NCBI RefSeq assembly: GCF_029168315.1
Contig: NZ_JARGYD010000015.1
Span: 1 to 42,009 of the forward strand
DNA: 42,009 bases
Reading direction: 5' to 3'
DNA from: Psychromarinibacter halotolerans
GTDB lineage: Bacteria; Pseudomonadota; Alphaproteobacteria; Rhodobacterales; Rhodobacteraceae
In this document: positions 16,399 through 25,407 of the stretch, one piece after another
How the letters are laid out: every line of letters starts with the position of its first letter
How positions within the stretch are numbered: position 1 is the first letter of the stretch
Notes under the pieces: generated by a model
What the model saw: the letters and a program-made list of their open reading frames with translations, nothing else
The model's database searches: none
Told to the model about the DNA's origin: nothing
Position numbers and translations under genes: made by a program

Positions 16399-17727
16399 GT
16401 GGACGACTGGTTGTGGATGACGGCGGCGGATCTCGGACGTGGGATCGCGGACGGCAGGGTCAATCCGGTCGCGCTGACCGACACCTATCTGGCCGCCATA
16501 GACGACCATGCAGAAGCCGGCCGGATCTATGCCCGCACCACGCCCGACCGCGCCCGTGCCGAGGCGAAAGCCGCCGCCGACCGCGCGGCGTCGGGGCGGC
16601 GCCTGTCGCTGCTGGACGGGGTGCCGATCTCGTGGAAGGACCTGTTCGACAGCGCCGGAACCGCGACCGAGTCCGGCAGCAAGCTGTTGGAGGGCCGCAT
16701 CCCCGAACGTGACGCCACCGTGCTTCGCAACGCGACATCCGCCGGGCTGGTGTGCCTTGGCAAGACACACCTGTCGGAACTGGCCTTCTCGGGGTTGGGC
16801 CTGAACCCGATGACCGCCACGCCGCCCTGCGTCAACGACGCCGGCGCGGTGCCCGGCGGATCGTCGTCGGGCGCCGCGGCCTCGGTCGCCTTCGGGCTGG
16901 CCGCCGCCGGGATCGGTTCCGACACCGGGGGATCGGTGCGCATTCCCGCCGCGTGGAACGATCTGGTCGGCCTGAAGACGACCCACGGTCGCCTGTCGCT
17001 GACCGGCGCGGTGCCGCTGTGCGACAGGTTCGACACCGTCGGCCCCCTGTGCCGGTCGGTCGAAGACGCCGCGCTTTTGATGGCCGTGATGGAAGGAAAG
17101 ACCGCGCCCGACCTGCGCGGCGCGACGTTGGACGGTGCCCGGCTGATGGCGCTGACGACCGGCGCGATGGACGACATCCGCGACACGCCGCTTGACGGAT
17201 TCAACAACGCGATCAAAAGCTTGCAGGCCGCCGGGGCGACCGTCGACACGGTTGACCTGCCCTTCGTGGACGACATGCTGGCGCTGTCGCCGCTGCTGTA
17301 TGCGCCCGAAGCCTACGGCATCTGGAAGGACGTGATCGAGGCCGCGCCCGAAAAGATGTACCCGCCGATCCTTGAACGGTTCCGGGGCGGCGCGGAGGTC
17401 AGCGCCGCGGATTACGTGGCCGCGTGGCGCAAGCTGGACGGGTTCCGGCAGCAGTGGGCCGAGGCGACCGCCGGTTACGACGCCGTGGTGATCCCGACCG
17501 CCCCGAACCTTCCGCCCGACGCGGCGCGGCTGATGAGCGACGACACCTACTACGTGACAGAGAACCTGCTGACCCTGCGCAACACGCGGATCGGCAATCT
17601 CTTGGGCAACTGTTCGCTGACGCTACCGACCGGCGTGCCGTCCACCGGCATCCTGCTGATGGCGCCGCCGACGGCAGAAGAACGACTGTTGCGGCTGTCT
17701 TTCGCGGCAGAGGCAACATTGTCCTAG
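16399..17727 (+). CDS. Amidase signature family hydrolase
   Basis: 442 residues with the full amidase Ser-cisSer-Lys triad: Lys80 in SWKDLFD, the Ser cluster 155-157 in GGSSSGAAAS, and the nucleophile Ser179 in SDTGGSVRIPAA. The start is GTG with AGGAGG eight bases upstream; ATG at 16417 is an alternative. The much longer open frame upstream is antisense to the UbiH-family gene and not coding. The relation to GatA is clear, but length and C-terminus fit a stand-alone amidase. The substrate is unknown. It is followed by the DapC-like gene on the same strand after about 140 bases. Confidence 0.9.
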   Translation: MDDWLWMTAADLGRGIADGRVNPVALTDTYLAAIDDHAEAGRIYARTTPDRARAEAKAAADRAASGRRLSLLDGVPISWKDLFDSAGTATESGSKLLEGRIPERDATVLRNATSAGLVCLGKTHLSELAFSGLGLNPMTATPPCVNDAGAVPGGSSSGAAASVAFGLAAAGIGSDTGGSVRIPAAWNDLVGLKTTHGRLSLTGAVPLCDRFDTVGPLCRSVEDAALLMAVMEGKTAPDLRGATLDGARLMALTTGAMDDIRDTPLDGFNNAIKSLQAAGATVDTVDLPFVDDMLALSPLLYAPEAYGIWKDVIEAAPEKMYPPILERFRGGAEVSAADYVAAWRKLDGFRQQWAEATAGYDAVVIPTAPNLPPDAARLMSDDTYYVTENLLTLRNTRIGNLLGNCSLTLPTGVPSTGILLMAPPTAEERLLRLSFAAEATLS

Positions 17728-17866
17728 GCGCTGGCCTAAAAGACACAACTTCGCCCCTCAAGCTTCGAAAAACCTGTCGTTTTCTGGACCGGGCGGCCTT
17801 TGCCCGGTACGCTGATCGGCAAACGGGGCGCCAATGACCCCGGACCCTGAGGCATATAGCGAACCG

Positions 17867-19051
17867 ATGACGTTCCCAGAGCGGTTTTCGAACCTGCCAG
17901 AATACGCGTTTCCGCGTCTGCGGACACTGCTGGACGATTATGCGCCCGGCGGTGATCCCATCCTTATGTCCCTGGGCGAACCCAAACACGCGTTCCCGGA
18001 CTGGATCGGCCAGATCATCGCCGACAACATCGCCGACATGGGCCGCTATCCCCCGAACGACGGCACGCCCGAGCTGCTGAACGTCATCTCGGGCTGGATC
18101 GGTCGCCGCTATGGCGTGCCGGTGGCGCTGGACAAGCAGATCATGGTTCTGAACGGCACCCGCGAGGGGCTGTTCGGCGCCTGCATGGCGCTGTGCCCCG
18201 AGAAGACGCGCCACGGCAAGCAGCCCGTCGTGCTGATGCCCAACCCGTTCTATCAGGTCTACGCCGTCGCCGCGCTGGCCGTCGGGGCAGAGCCGGTCTA
18301 CGTGCCCGCCACCCGCGAAACGGGGTTCCTGCCCGATTACGAGTCGCTGCCGCCCGAGATCCTTGACCGGACCGAGATCGCGTATCTCTGTTCGCCGTCG
18401 AACCCGCAGGGCGTGGTGGCCGATCGCGCCTATTGGGCGCGGCTGATCGAGCTGGCCGAGAAGCACGATTTCCAGATCTTCGCGGACGAATGCTATTCCG
18501 AGATCTATCGCGGCGAGGCCCCGGTGGGCGCGCTGCAGGTCGCCTACGAGATGGGCGCCGCACCGGAACGCGTCGTGATCTTCCATTCGCTCAGCAAGCG
18601 GTCGAACCTGCCGGGCCTGCGGTCCGGCTTCGTCGCGGGCGGGCCGGAAAGCATCTCGCGGATCAAGAAACTGCGCGCCTACGCCGGTGCGCCGTTGCCG
18701 CTGCCCCTGCAACGCGCCGCCGAACGGGTCTGGGCCGACGAGGTCCACGTCGAGTCGAACCGCGCGCTGTATCAGGACAAGTACCAGCTGGCCGACGAAC
18801 TGTTTGGCGACGTGCCGGACTACATGCCGCCGCGCGCGGGCTTCTTCCTGTGGCTGCCGGTGGCGGACGGCGAGGAAGCGGCACTCAAACTTTGGACCGA
18901 GACCGGGGTGCGGGTTCTGCCCGGCGCCTATCTCGGACGCGACACCGGCGCGGGAAATCCGGGTGCGGGATACATTCGGGTCGCGATGGTGGCCCCGATC
19001 GAGAACATGCAACGCGGCCTTATGATGCTGCGCGACTGCATTTACGGGTAA
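17867..19051 (+). CDS. dapC: Pyridoxal-phosphate aminotransferase, DapC-like (succinyldiaminopimelate aminotransferase)
   Basis: 394 residues of fold-type I aminotransferase. The PLP-binding Lys244 lies in SLSKRSNLPGLRSG. Other landmarks are the N-terminal PERFSNLPEYAFPRL, LNGTREGLF, LCSPSNPQG and FADECYSEIY. The closest family I recognise is DapC-type N-succinyl-LL-diaminopimelate aminotransferase of the lysine/peptidoglycan pathway. I choose the internal ATG (MTFPERFSNLPEY) because homologues start there; ATG at 17834 would add 11 residues. It stands 14 bases before ftsK. Substrate specificity is inferred, and a different alpha-amino acid aminotransferase is possible. Confidence 0.82.
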   Translation: MTFPERFSNLPEYAFPRLRTLLDDYAPGGDPILMSLGEPKHAFPDWIGQIIADNIADMGRYPPNDGTPELLNVISGWIGRRYGVPVALDKQIMVLNGTREGLFGACMALCPEKTRHGKQPVVLMPNPFYQVYAVAALAVGAEPVYVPATRETGFLPDYESLPPEILDRTEIAYLCSPSNPQGVVADRAYWARLIELAEKHDFQIFADECYSEIYRGEAPVGALQVAYEMGAAPERVVIFHSLSKRSNLPGLRSGFVAGGPESISRIKKLRAYAGAPLPLPLQRAAERVWADEVHVESNRALYQDKYQLADELFGDVPDYMPPRAGFFLWLPVADGEEAALKLWTETGVRVLPGAYLGRDTGAGNPGAGYIRVAMVAPIENMQRGLMMLRDCIYG

Positions 19052-19065
19052 GGACGAGGTAACCG

Positions 19066-22000
19066 ATGGCTTCCTATCAGGTCAGACAGCGAGAGCGCCT
19101 TTTCGACAGCAAGACGCAGGCGATCATCGAACGCCGGGGCAAAGAACTGCTGGGCGTCGCGCTTCTGATACTCGGGCTGCTTTCCGCGATGATCCTTGGG
19201 TCCTACGTGCCCGACGATCCCTCGTGGCTGTCGGCCACCGACCAGCCCGCGCACAACCTGCTGGGCCGGTTCGGCGCGTCGATCGCCTCGCCGTTGTTCA
19301 TCATCGTCGGCTTCGGCGCGTGGGGTTTCCCTCTGGTATTCTTTGCTTGGGGCGTGCGCTTTGTGCTGCATCGCGGGTCCGACCGTGCGGTGGGCCGTGT
19401 CATCTTCGCCCCGATCGCCATCGCGGTGGCTTCCGTCTATGCCTCTACCCATGTGCCCAGCTCTGTCTGGACGCACTCGTTCGGCCTTGGCGGCCTGTTC
19501 GGTGACACCGTTCTGGGCGCCGTGCTGGGCGTGGTGCCCGTGGGCGCGGCCTTTGGGCTGAAGGTGCTGGCGCTGCTGTTCGCAGCCGGGACTGTTGGCA
19601 TGGCGCTGTTCGTGCTGGGCTTCACCGTACCCGAACTGCGCACCATCGGCCGGTATCTGGGCTATAGCGTGGTCCTTGCCTATGCCAGCCTGATGACTCT
19701 TGCCGGGCGCGGCGCGTCAGGTGCGCTGACCGGGGCGGTCCGTGGTGCGTCTGCCATGAAGGCGGCCCGTGCCGAACGGTCGGAACGCCGCCGTCTTGCC
19801 GCGGAGGAAGCGGCAGCCGAAGAAGCCGCCATCGCCGCCGAGATCGAGATCGCGCCGCGCATGACCCGCAGCGCCCCGCTGGTCGCCCGCCGCCCGGCGG
19901 ACGAGGACTTCACGATCGAAGCACCCGAGCCGGACGACTTCGACGAACCGGACATGCTGTACGCCGACCCCGCGCCTGAGCCAGAGCCGAAAGGCGGCCT
20001 GCGCCTGCGTCTGCCCGGCCTGATGAAGCGCGCCGAGACCGAACCCGAGCCGGAACTGGTCGAGCCGCAGCCGCTGGCCTTCGACGACGCCGAAGGCCCG
20101 ACCGAGGACCGCATCAAGACGAAGATCGCCGACGTGATCCGCACCCGCGTGCGGCAGGTCCCCGGCCTTGGATCGTCCGCGCGCGCCGAGCCGTCTTTGA
20201 CCCGTGGCCGTGGTCACGGACCGCGCCCGATGCTGCTGAACAATCCCAACGTGCTGCCGCAGGAACCGCCCGTGACCGCTGCGCAGGCGCAAGAGCCGCT
20301 GATGCGCGCGCCGGGCATGTCGGCCGTTTCCGCCGCCGTGGCCCAGCGCCAGGCGGCGCACCAGGCCGCGCTGGAAACCGGCATCCGCCCGGAACCGCAG
20401 GCCCACGCCCAGCCCGCCGCCGCCCCGGCACCGCAGCCCGCAGCCGAGTTCCGTATCGACGCAGAGCCCGCCGGTACCTTCGCCGCCCCGCATCATACGC
20501 CGCAGGCCTATGACGATGCCTATGGTGCCGAACCGGCCCCCGAAGTGATCCGCCGGGGCGAGGCCGCGCCCGCGTCCGCCGCGACGATGCCCGCCGCCTC
20601 CCCTGCCCCGGCAGCCAATGCCGGCCCGGACACCCGTGGCATGGTCCAGCACACGCATCGCAAGACCGCCCCGTCGCGTCAGGCCCAAGCCGAGGCGCAG
20701 CCGGCGCTGCAGTTCGACGAACCGGTGGACGACTATCAGAAGCCGCCGCTGTCGCTGCTGACCAGCGCGGTCGAAGTGGAACGCCACCATCTCAGCGACG
20801 AGGCGCTGGAGATGAACGCGCGAATGCTGGAAACGGTGCTGGACGACTACGGCGTGAAGGGCGAGATCGTCTCGGTCCGCCCCGGCCCCGTCGTTACCAT
20901 GTACGAACTGGAACCGGCGCCCGGCCTCAAGGCCAGCCGCGTGATCGGCCTTGCCGATGATATCGCCAGGTCGATGTCGGCGCTGTCCGCCCGTGTGTCC
21001 ACCGTGCCCGGCCGGTCGGTGATCGGCATCGAACTGCCCAACGCCAACCGCGAGAAGGTCGTCCTGCGCGAGATCCTCGCAACCCGCGATTTCGGCGACG
21101 GCAACCAGCGCCTGCCGCTGGCCCTTGGCAAGGACATCGGCGGCGACCCCGTGGTGGCCAACCTTGCGAAGATGCCGCACCTGCTGATCGCGGGGACCAC
21201 GGGTTCCGGTAAATCGGTCGCGATCAACACCATGATCCTGTCGCTGCTGTACAAGCTGACGCCCGACGAATGCCGCCTGATCATGATCGACCCGAAAATG
21301 CTGGAACTGTCGGTCTACGACGGCATCCCGCATCTGCTGTCCCCGGTCGTCACCGACCCCAAGAAGGCCGTCGTCGCGCTGAAATGGGTCGTGGCCGAGA
21401 TGGAGGAACGCTATCGCCGCATGTCGAAGATGGGCGTGCGCAACATCGAGGGCTTTAACGGTCGCGTCGCCGACGCGCTTAGCCGCAACGAGATGTTCAG
21501 CCGCACGGTCCAGACCGGGTTCGACGACGAGACCGGCGACCCGATCTTCGAGACCGAGGAATTCAAGCCCGAGAAGCTGCCCTATATCGTCGTCATCGTC
21601 GACGAGATGGCCGACCTGATGATGGTCGCGGGCAAAGAGATCGAGGCCTGCATTCAGCGTCTGGCACAGATGGCGCGGGCGTCGGGCATCCACCTGATCA
21701 TGGCCACGCAGCGCCCGTCGGTCGACGTCATCACCGGCACGATCAAGGCGAACTTCCCGACCCGGATTTCGTTCCAGGTGACCTCGAAGGTCGATAGCCG
21801 CACCATCCTTGGGGAACAGGGCGCCGAGCAACTGCTGGGCATGGGCGACATGCTGTACATGGCCGGCGGCGCCAAGATCACCCGCGTACACGGCCCGTTC
21901 GTGTCGGACGAAGAGGTCGAAGAGATCGTGAACTATCTCAAGGCCTACGGTCCGCCCGACTATGTCGGCGGCGTGGTCGAAGGCCCGGACGACGACAAGG

Positions 22001-22239
22001 AAAGCGACATCGACCTGGTGCTTGGCCTTGGCGGCAACACCAACGGCGAAGACGCGCTGTACGATCAAGCCGTCGCCATCGTCATCAAGGACCGCAAGTG
22101 TTCGACCTCTTACATCCAGCGCAAGCTGGCCATCGGCTACAACAAGGCCGCCCGACTGGTCGAGCAGATGGAAGAGGAAGGCGTCGTCAGCTCTGCCAAC
22201 CATGTCGGCAAGCGCGAGATCCTGGTGCCCGAACAGTAA
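19066..22239 (+). CDS. ftsK: DNA translocase FtsK
   Basis: A 1057-residue septal DNA pump that clears chromosome ends and directs XerCD/dif recombination at division. Four or so membrane segments occupy about residues 30-205. A long Ala/Pro/Glu-rich linker runs to about 560. The motor follows, with Walker A GTTGSGKS (710-717) and Walker B YIVVIVDEMADLMM. The C-terminal gamma winged helix (about 995-1055, CSTSYIQRKLAIGYNKAARLVEQ split) reads KOPS-type sequences. GAGGT sits seven bases before ATG. The low-complexity linker is normal for the family. lolA lies two genes downstream, a conserved neighbourhood in this order. Confidence 0.97.
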   Translation: MASYQVRQRERLFDSKTQAIIERRGKELLGVALLILGLLSAMILGSYVPDDPSWLSATDQPAHNLLGRFGASIASPLFIIVGFGAWGFPLVFFAWGVRFVLHRGSDRAVGRVIFAPIAIAVASVYASTHVPSSVWTHSFGLGGLFGDTVLGAVLGVVPVGAAFGLKVLALLFAAGTVGMALFVLGFTVPELRTIGRYLGYSVVLAYASLMTLAGRGASGALTGAVRGASAMKAARAERSERRRLAAEEAAAEEAAIAAEIEIAPRMTRSAPLVARRPADEDFTIEAPEPDDFDEPDMLYADPAPEPEPKGGLRLRLPGLMKRAETEPEPELVEPQPLAFDDAEGPTEDRIKTKIADVIRTRVRQVPGLGSSARAEPSLTRGRGHGPRPMLLNNPNVLPQEPPVTAAQAQEPLMRAPGMSAVSAAVAQRQAAHQAALETGIRPEPQAHAQPAAAPAPQPAAEFRIDAEPAGTFAAPHHTPQAYDDAYGAEPAPEVIRRGEAAPASAATMPAASPAPAANAGPDTRGMVQHTHRKTAPSRQAQAEAQPALQFDEPVDDYQKPPLSLLTSAVEVERHHLSDEALEMNARMLETVLDDYGVKGEIVSVRPGPVVTMYELEPAPGLKASRVIGLADDIARSMSALSARVSTVPGRSVIGIELPNANREKVVLREILATRDFGDGNQRLPLALGKDIGGDPVVANLAKMPHLLIAGTTGSGKSVAINTMILSLLYKLTPDECRLIMIDPKMLELSVYDGIPHLLSPVVTDPKKAVVALKWVVAEMEERYRRMSKMGVRNIEGFNGRVADALSRNEMFSRTVQTGFDDETGDPIFETEEFKPEKLPYIVVIVDEMADLMMVAGKEIEACIQRLAQMARASGIHLIMATQRPSVDVITGTIKANFPTRISFQVTSKVDSRTILGEQGAEQLLGMGDMLYMAGGAKITRVHGPFVSDEEVEEIVNYLKAYGPPDYVGGVVEGPDDDKESDIDLVLGLGGNTNGEDALYDQAVAIVIKDRKCSTSYIQRKLAIGYNKAARLVEQMEEEGVVSSANHVGKREILVPEQ

Positions 22240-22287
22240 TCGCGCCGCCCGCGCGCCGCGCGGACCACAGCATGCCCCCCCTTTTGC

Positions 22288-22314
22288 ACACGCCCCGCCC
22301 CGCGCGGGGCGTGT
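22288..22314. repeat. Strong GC hairpin after ftsK
   Basis: ACACGCCCCG (22288-22297) pairs perfectly with CGGGGCGTGT (22305-22314). It is in the 157-base gap between ftsK and the SH3-protein gene. There is no T-run after it on the plus strand, so it may be a Rho-aided or attenuating structure. Confidence 0.55.
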
Positions 22315-22396
22315 CGCGCATTGACTGTCCGGTCGCCTTTATTAACCTTGGGTCAGCGCCTGCCCAAACGGGACAGGCCTTGCCTGGGGGGCAAAA

Positions 22397-23470
22397 ATGA
22401 TCTGGTCCAGAACCCTGTTTGCCGCAGCCGCTTTGGCGCTTGTGGCCGGAACCGCCGCGGCGCAAGACCTGACCGCCGCCGCACCGGGCCCCGCTGTCGA
22501 CCTTCGCCTGTCCGACGGCGGCGACGAGACCACGATCAGTGAAACCGTCACCGGGCGCGATTTGGCGCTGTACCGCTTTACCGCCAGTGCGGGCCGGACC
22601 GTGCACGTCACGATGACCTCGGACAATCCGGCCGCCTATTTCAACGTCTATGCGCCCGACAGCGCCCCCGGCGACGAGGCGCTTGCAGTCGGAGAGTTCA
22701 CCAATCCGCCGAACGACTGGACCCGCACGCTGACGCGGTCTGGCGACTACACGATCTCTGTCTACCTGTACCGGGCCGCGGCGCGCCGCGGGGAAAGCGC
22801 GACGTTCACCCTGACCGTTTCGGTCGATGGCGACGTGGCAGAGATTCCGTCGGACGCCGTCGTCTCGGACCAACTGGCTGCGACCCTTGTCGGCGGGCCG
22901 GATGCGCTTGCCGTGTCGGTGACGCCGGGCAGCGCGCTGAACCTGCGGGCCGGCCCGACGTCGGGGACCGAGGTTCTGGCGATGCTGGTCAACGGCGCGG
23001 GGCTGCGAAACCTTGGATGCCGGGTGATCGACGGGCGCCGCTGGTGCAACGTCGTAACCCTGACCGACCCCGCCACCGAGGGCTGGGTCGCGGGCGACTA
23101 TGTGATCGAGGCAGACGCGTCGAAGATGCCTCTTCCCCTGTCCGCCCCGGCCGCATCGCCCGGCGACACCCGGGTCGACCTAGAGCCCGACGCGCCCGGG
23201 GCCGAGCTGCTTGGCCTGCTGGGCGCGGGCGAATCCCGGCGCTATGTGGTCGATGCCGGGAATGGCCGAACGCTTCGGATCGACGTGTCGCCGGATGGAC
23301 CGCCGATCACCTATCGCATCATCAACCCCGACGGCACCGTGCTGCAGGACCGCCTGTCGAGCATCCGCGACTATGCGGCAGAGCTGACCCAGTCGGGCGA
23401 CCACATCGTCGAACTGGTCAACCGCACCGGGGCGGACGTCGCCTATTCCGTCGTGTTCGAGATCGAGTGA
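22397..23470 (+). CDS. Exported protein with SH3b domain flanked by PPC-like domains
   Basis: 357 residues. Residues 1-23 form a signal peptide ending TAAAQ. About 30-140 is a beta-rich domain resembling bacterial pre-peptidase C-terminal (PPC) domains (LALYRFTASAGRTVHVTMTS ... SGDYTISVYL). About 165-240 is a bacterial SH3 domain (LNLRAGPTSGTEVLAMLVNG ... GRRWCNVV ... GWVAGDYVIEA) with a Cys pair that could form a disulphide. About 255-357 is a second PPC-like domain (AGESRRYVVDAGNGRTLRIDVS ... SGDHIVELVNRTG). No catalytic motif is visible. A periplasmic, possibly peptidoglycan-binding role is inferred from SH3b and the position between ftsK and lolA. Confidence 0.8.
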   Translation: MIWSRTLFAAAALALVAGTAAAQDLTAAAPGPAVDLRLSDGGDETTISETVTGRDLALYRFTASAGRTVHVTMTSDNPAAYFNVYAPDSAPGDEALAVGEFTNPPNDWTRTLTRSGDYTISVYLYRAAARRGESATFTLTVSVDGDVAEIPSDAVVSDQLAATLVGGPDALAVSVTPGSALNLRAGPTSGTEVLAMLVNGAGLRNLGCRVIDGRRWCNVVTLTDPATEGWVAGDYVIEADASKMPLPLSAPAASPGDTRVDLEPDAPGAELLGLLGAGESRRYVVDAGNGRTLRIDVSPDGPPITYRIINPDGTVLQDRLSSIRDYAAELTQSGDHIVELVNRTGADVAYSVVFEIE

Positions 23471-23565
23471 TCCGCGATCGGCCTGCGGCCCCCCCTTCGG
23501 CCGGACTTGGCGAATCTCCGCAACGTGAAATCTCGGCAGGTGCAAAGCCGCGCCGACATGCTTAA

Positions 23566-24177
23566 ATGCGCGGCATGAAACTCTTTCGCCTCTTCCTTTT
23601 GCCGCTGCTCCTTGCGGCCTCGGTTCAGCAAGCCTCTGCGGACGCTCTGAACCTGAACCAGATCTCGGCTTATCTGAACTCGATCACCGATGCGACGGGC
23701 CGGTTCACGCAGATCAACAACGACGGATCGACCGCCACCGGCACGATCTACATCCGGCGCCCCGGCCGGATCCGGTTCGAGTACGATCCCCCGAACGACG
23801 CGCTGGTCATTGCCGGCGGCGGTCAGGTGGCGATCTTCGACAACAAGTCGAACCAACCGCCCGAGCAGTATCCGCTGCGGCGTACCCCGCTGAACATCAT
23901 CCTCGAACGGGACGTCGACCTGACCCGCGCGAACATGGTGACCGCGTTCGAATACGACGGCACCTACACCATGATCGTCGCGCAGGATCCAAAGAACCCC
24001 GAGTATGGCAACATCCGCCTGATGTTCGGCGGCCCTCCGACGCAGCTTCAGCAGTGGATCATAACCAGCGGCGACGGGACCAAGACCACGGTCACACTGG
24101 ATGGGCTTGATACGCAGGCCAGCCCCCGCGTCGGTCTGTTCAACATCCCGCAAGAGATGCGCCAGCGCGGTCTTTGA
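23566..24177 (+). CDS. lolA: Outer-membrane lipoprotein carrier protein LolA
   Basis: 203 residues with an N-terminal signal peptide (KLFRLFLLPLLLAASVQQASA). The mature protein has the LolA beta-barrel signature: SITDATGRFTQINNDGS, then YIRRPGRIRFEYDPPN and the LRRTPLNIILERDVDL region. LolA carries lipoproteins across the periplasm from LolCDE to the outer membrane. Two start codons are possible (23566 and 23575); neither has a clear ribosome-binding site and both leave the signal peptide intact. It is followed by a terminator. The ftsK-lolA proximity is typical of Rhodobacterales. Confidence 0.9.
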   Translation: MRGMKLFRLFLLPLLLAASVQQASADALNLNQISAYLNSITDATGRFTQINNDGSTATGTIYIRRPGRIRFEYDPPNDALVIAGGGQVAIFDNKSNQPPEQYPLRRTPLNIILERDVDLTRANMVTAFEYDGTYTMIVAQDPKNPEYGNIRLMFGGPPTQLQQWIITSGDGTKTTVTLDGLDTQASPRVGLFNIPQEMRQRGL

Positions 24178-24206
24178 GCCTGCCGGACATCACCCCCGAA
24201 AACGCG

Positions 24207-24236
24207 AAACGCCGCCCCATTGAGGGCGGCGTTTTC
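24207..24236 (+). terminator. Terminator between lolA and the convergent transglycosylase gene
   Basis: An 11-bp perfect stem AAACGCCGCCC (24207-24217) / GGGCGGCGTTT (24224-24234) with a 6-base loop, ending in TTTTCC. The A-rich left side means it could also act on the minus strand. Confidence 0.85.
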
Positions 24237-24253
24237 CGTTCCGGTCCCACAGC

Positions 24254-24832
24254 TTAGCGACAGCCGCGCAGCTGAACCTCGTACATGATCGCGCGCTCTT
24301 GCACGCTGTCGGCATAGCGCATCAGCCACGGCTTGGCGCGGAAGCTGCCGCGCGCATAGCCCGCCTGCCCTTCGTGATAGGCAAGGTACTGGTTGCGGGC
24401 GTCCAGTTTCGAGATACCCAGCCGACGTTCGGTATTGGTCATGTACCAGCCGATGAAGTCGGTCGCGTCGCGGATGTCGTCCCGCTGCGCCCTGCGCCGC
24501 CCCTCGGCGGCAAGGTATTCGTCCCACGTCCCGTCCAGCGCCTGGCTGTAGCCATAGGCCGAACTCAGCCGGCCCATCGGGATGACGCCCAGCGCGAATT
24601 TCAACGGCGTGCGTGCGTCGCCCTCGAATTTCGACTCGTGGTAAATCGTCGACATCTGGACGTGCACGGGCACGCCCCATTTGCGCTCCGCCCGGCGGAA
24701 CGCGCGTTTGAAGTCCGGACGCTCTGCGAGAATCGCGCAAGCGTTGTCCAGGTTTCGCGGCGGCTCGACGCTGCCACCGCCGCAGGACGCGACGAAGGCC
24801 AGCAAAATCAATGCGCGAAGGGTCCTGCTCAT
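24254..24832 (-). CDS. Lipoprotein lytic transglycosylase (SLT domain)
   Basis: 192 residues. A lipoprotein signal peptide ends with the lipobox VASC at Cys17. The SLT/lysozyme-like domain has the catalytic Glu66 in STIYHESKFE, then GRLSSAYGYSQALDGTWDEY and the AYHEGQAGYARG motif. It probably cleaves peptidoglycan glycan strands from the membrane-anchored side of the periplasm. The start is ATG with GAGGGG upstream; a longer frame to 24916 lacks a signal sequence. Monocistronic, convergent with lolA and divergent from hspQ. Confidence 0.87.
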   Translation of the reverse strand: MSRTLRALILLAFVASCGGGSVEPPRNLDNACAILAERPDFKRAFRRAERKWGVPVHVQMSTIYHESKFEGDARTPLKFALGVIPMGRLSSAYGYSQALDGTWDEYLAAEGRRRAQRDDIRDATDFIGWYMTNTERRLGISKLDARNQYLAYHEGQAGYARGSFRAKPWLMRYADSVQERAIMYEVQLRGCR

Positions 24833-25062
24833 ATGCCCCTCTTGTGTTCTTTTGCCTGTAGAGACTAAAGTAAAAGCCACGCGCACGAAACGAAATTTTC
24901 TTTTCCAGCCCTTCACGAATTCGTCCCCGTGGCGAGAATTGCGCAGGCCGACGAAACCACTGTCGGACCTGACCCTACAAACTGTTTCCCCGAATTTACG
25001 GGCGGTTGCATGGACGCAGGGCTTCGACTCCGGTAAGAATCTGGCGAAACGGGGGCAAAACT

Positions 25063-25389
25063 ATGTTCAAATCGCGTGCCAAGTATTCGTTGGGTCAGGT
25101 CGTCCGCCACAAGAAGCACCCGTTCCGGGGTGTGGTCTTCGACGTGGACGCCATGTTCGCCAACACCGAGGAATGGTACCGCGCGATCCCCGAGGACAGC
25201 CGTCCGTCGAAAGAGCAACCTTTCTACCACCTGCTGGCCGAGAACGAGAACAGCTATTACGTGGCCTATGTCTCGGAGCAGAACCTTGTCGCCGATTATT
25301 CCGGCGAACCCGTGGACCATCCCGACCTGCCCGACCTGTTCGGCGATTTCGAGGATGGCCACTATCCGCTGCAGGTGCAGCTGAACTGA
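25063..25389 (+). CDS. hspQ: HspQ / YccV-like hemimethylated-DNA-binding-fold protein
   Basis: 108 residues covering one YccV-like domain: KYSLGQVVRHKKHPFRGVVFDVD, then WYRAIPEDSRPSKEQPFYHLLAENE and YVSEQNLVADYSGEPVDHPD. In E. coli HspQ is a heat-shock protein that modulates Lon specificity and affects DnaA stability. I start at the ATG giving MFKSRAKYSLGQ, preceded by CGGGGGC; the longer frame is unlikely. No clear heat-shock promoter can be read in the 230-base upstream region shared with the transglycosylase gene. Confidence 0.9.
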   Translation: MFKSRAKYSLGQVVRHKKHPFRGVVFDVDAMFANTEEWYRAIPEDSRPSKEQPFYHLLAENENSYYVAYVSEQNLVADYSGEPVDHPDLPDLFGDFEDGHYPLQVQLN

Positions 25390-25407
25390 CCCCCCGGGTC
25401 TTCTTCC

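Noticed and set aside
19717..22203. Long minus-strand open frame of about 828 codons opposite ftsK
   Set aside because: It is the antisense of a clear FtsK. The translation is Arg/His/Gly-rich with no domain, as expected from GC-rich third-codon positions.
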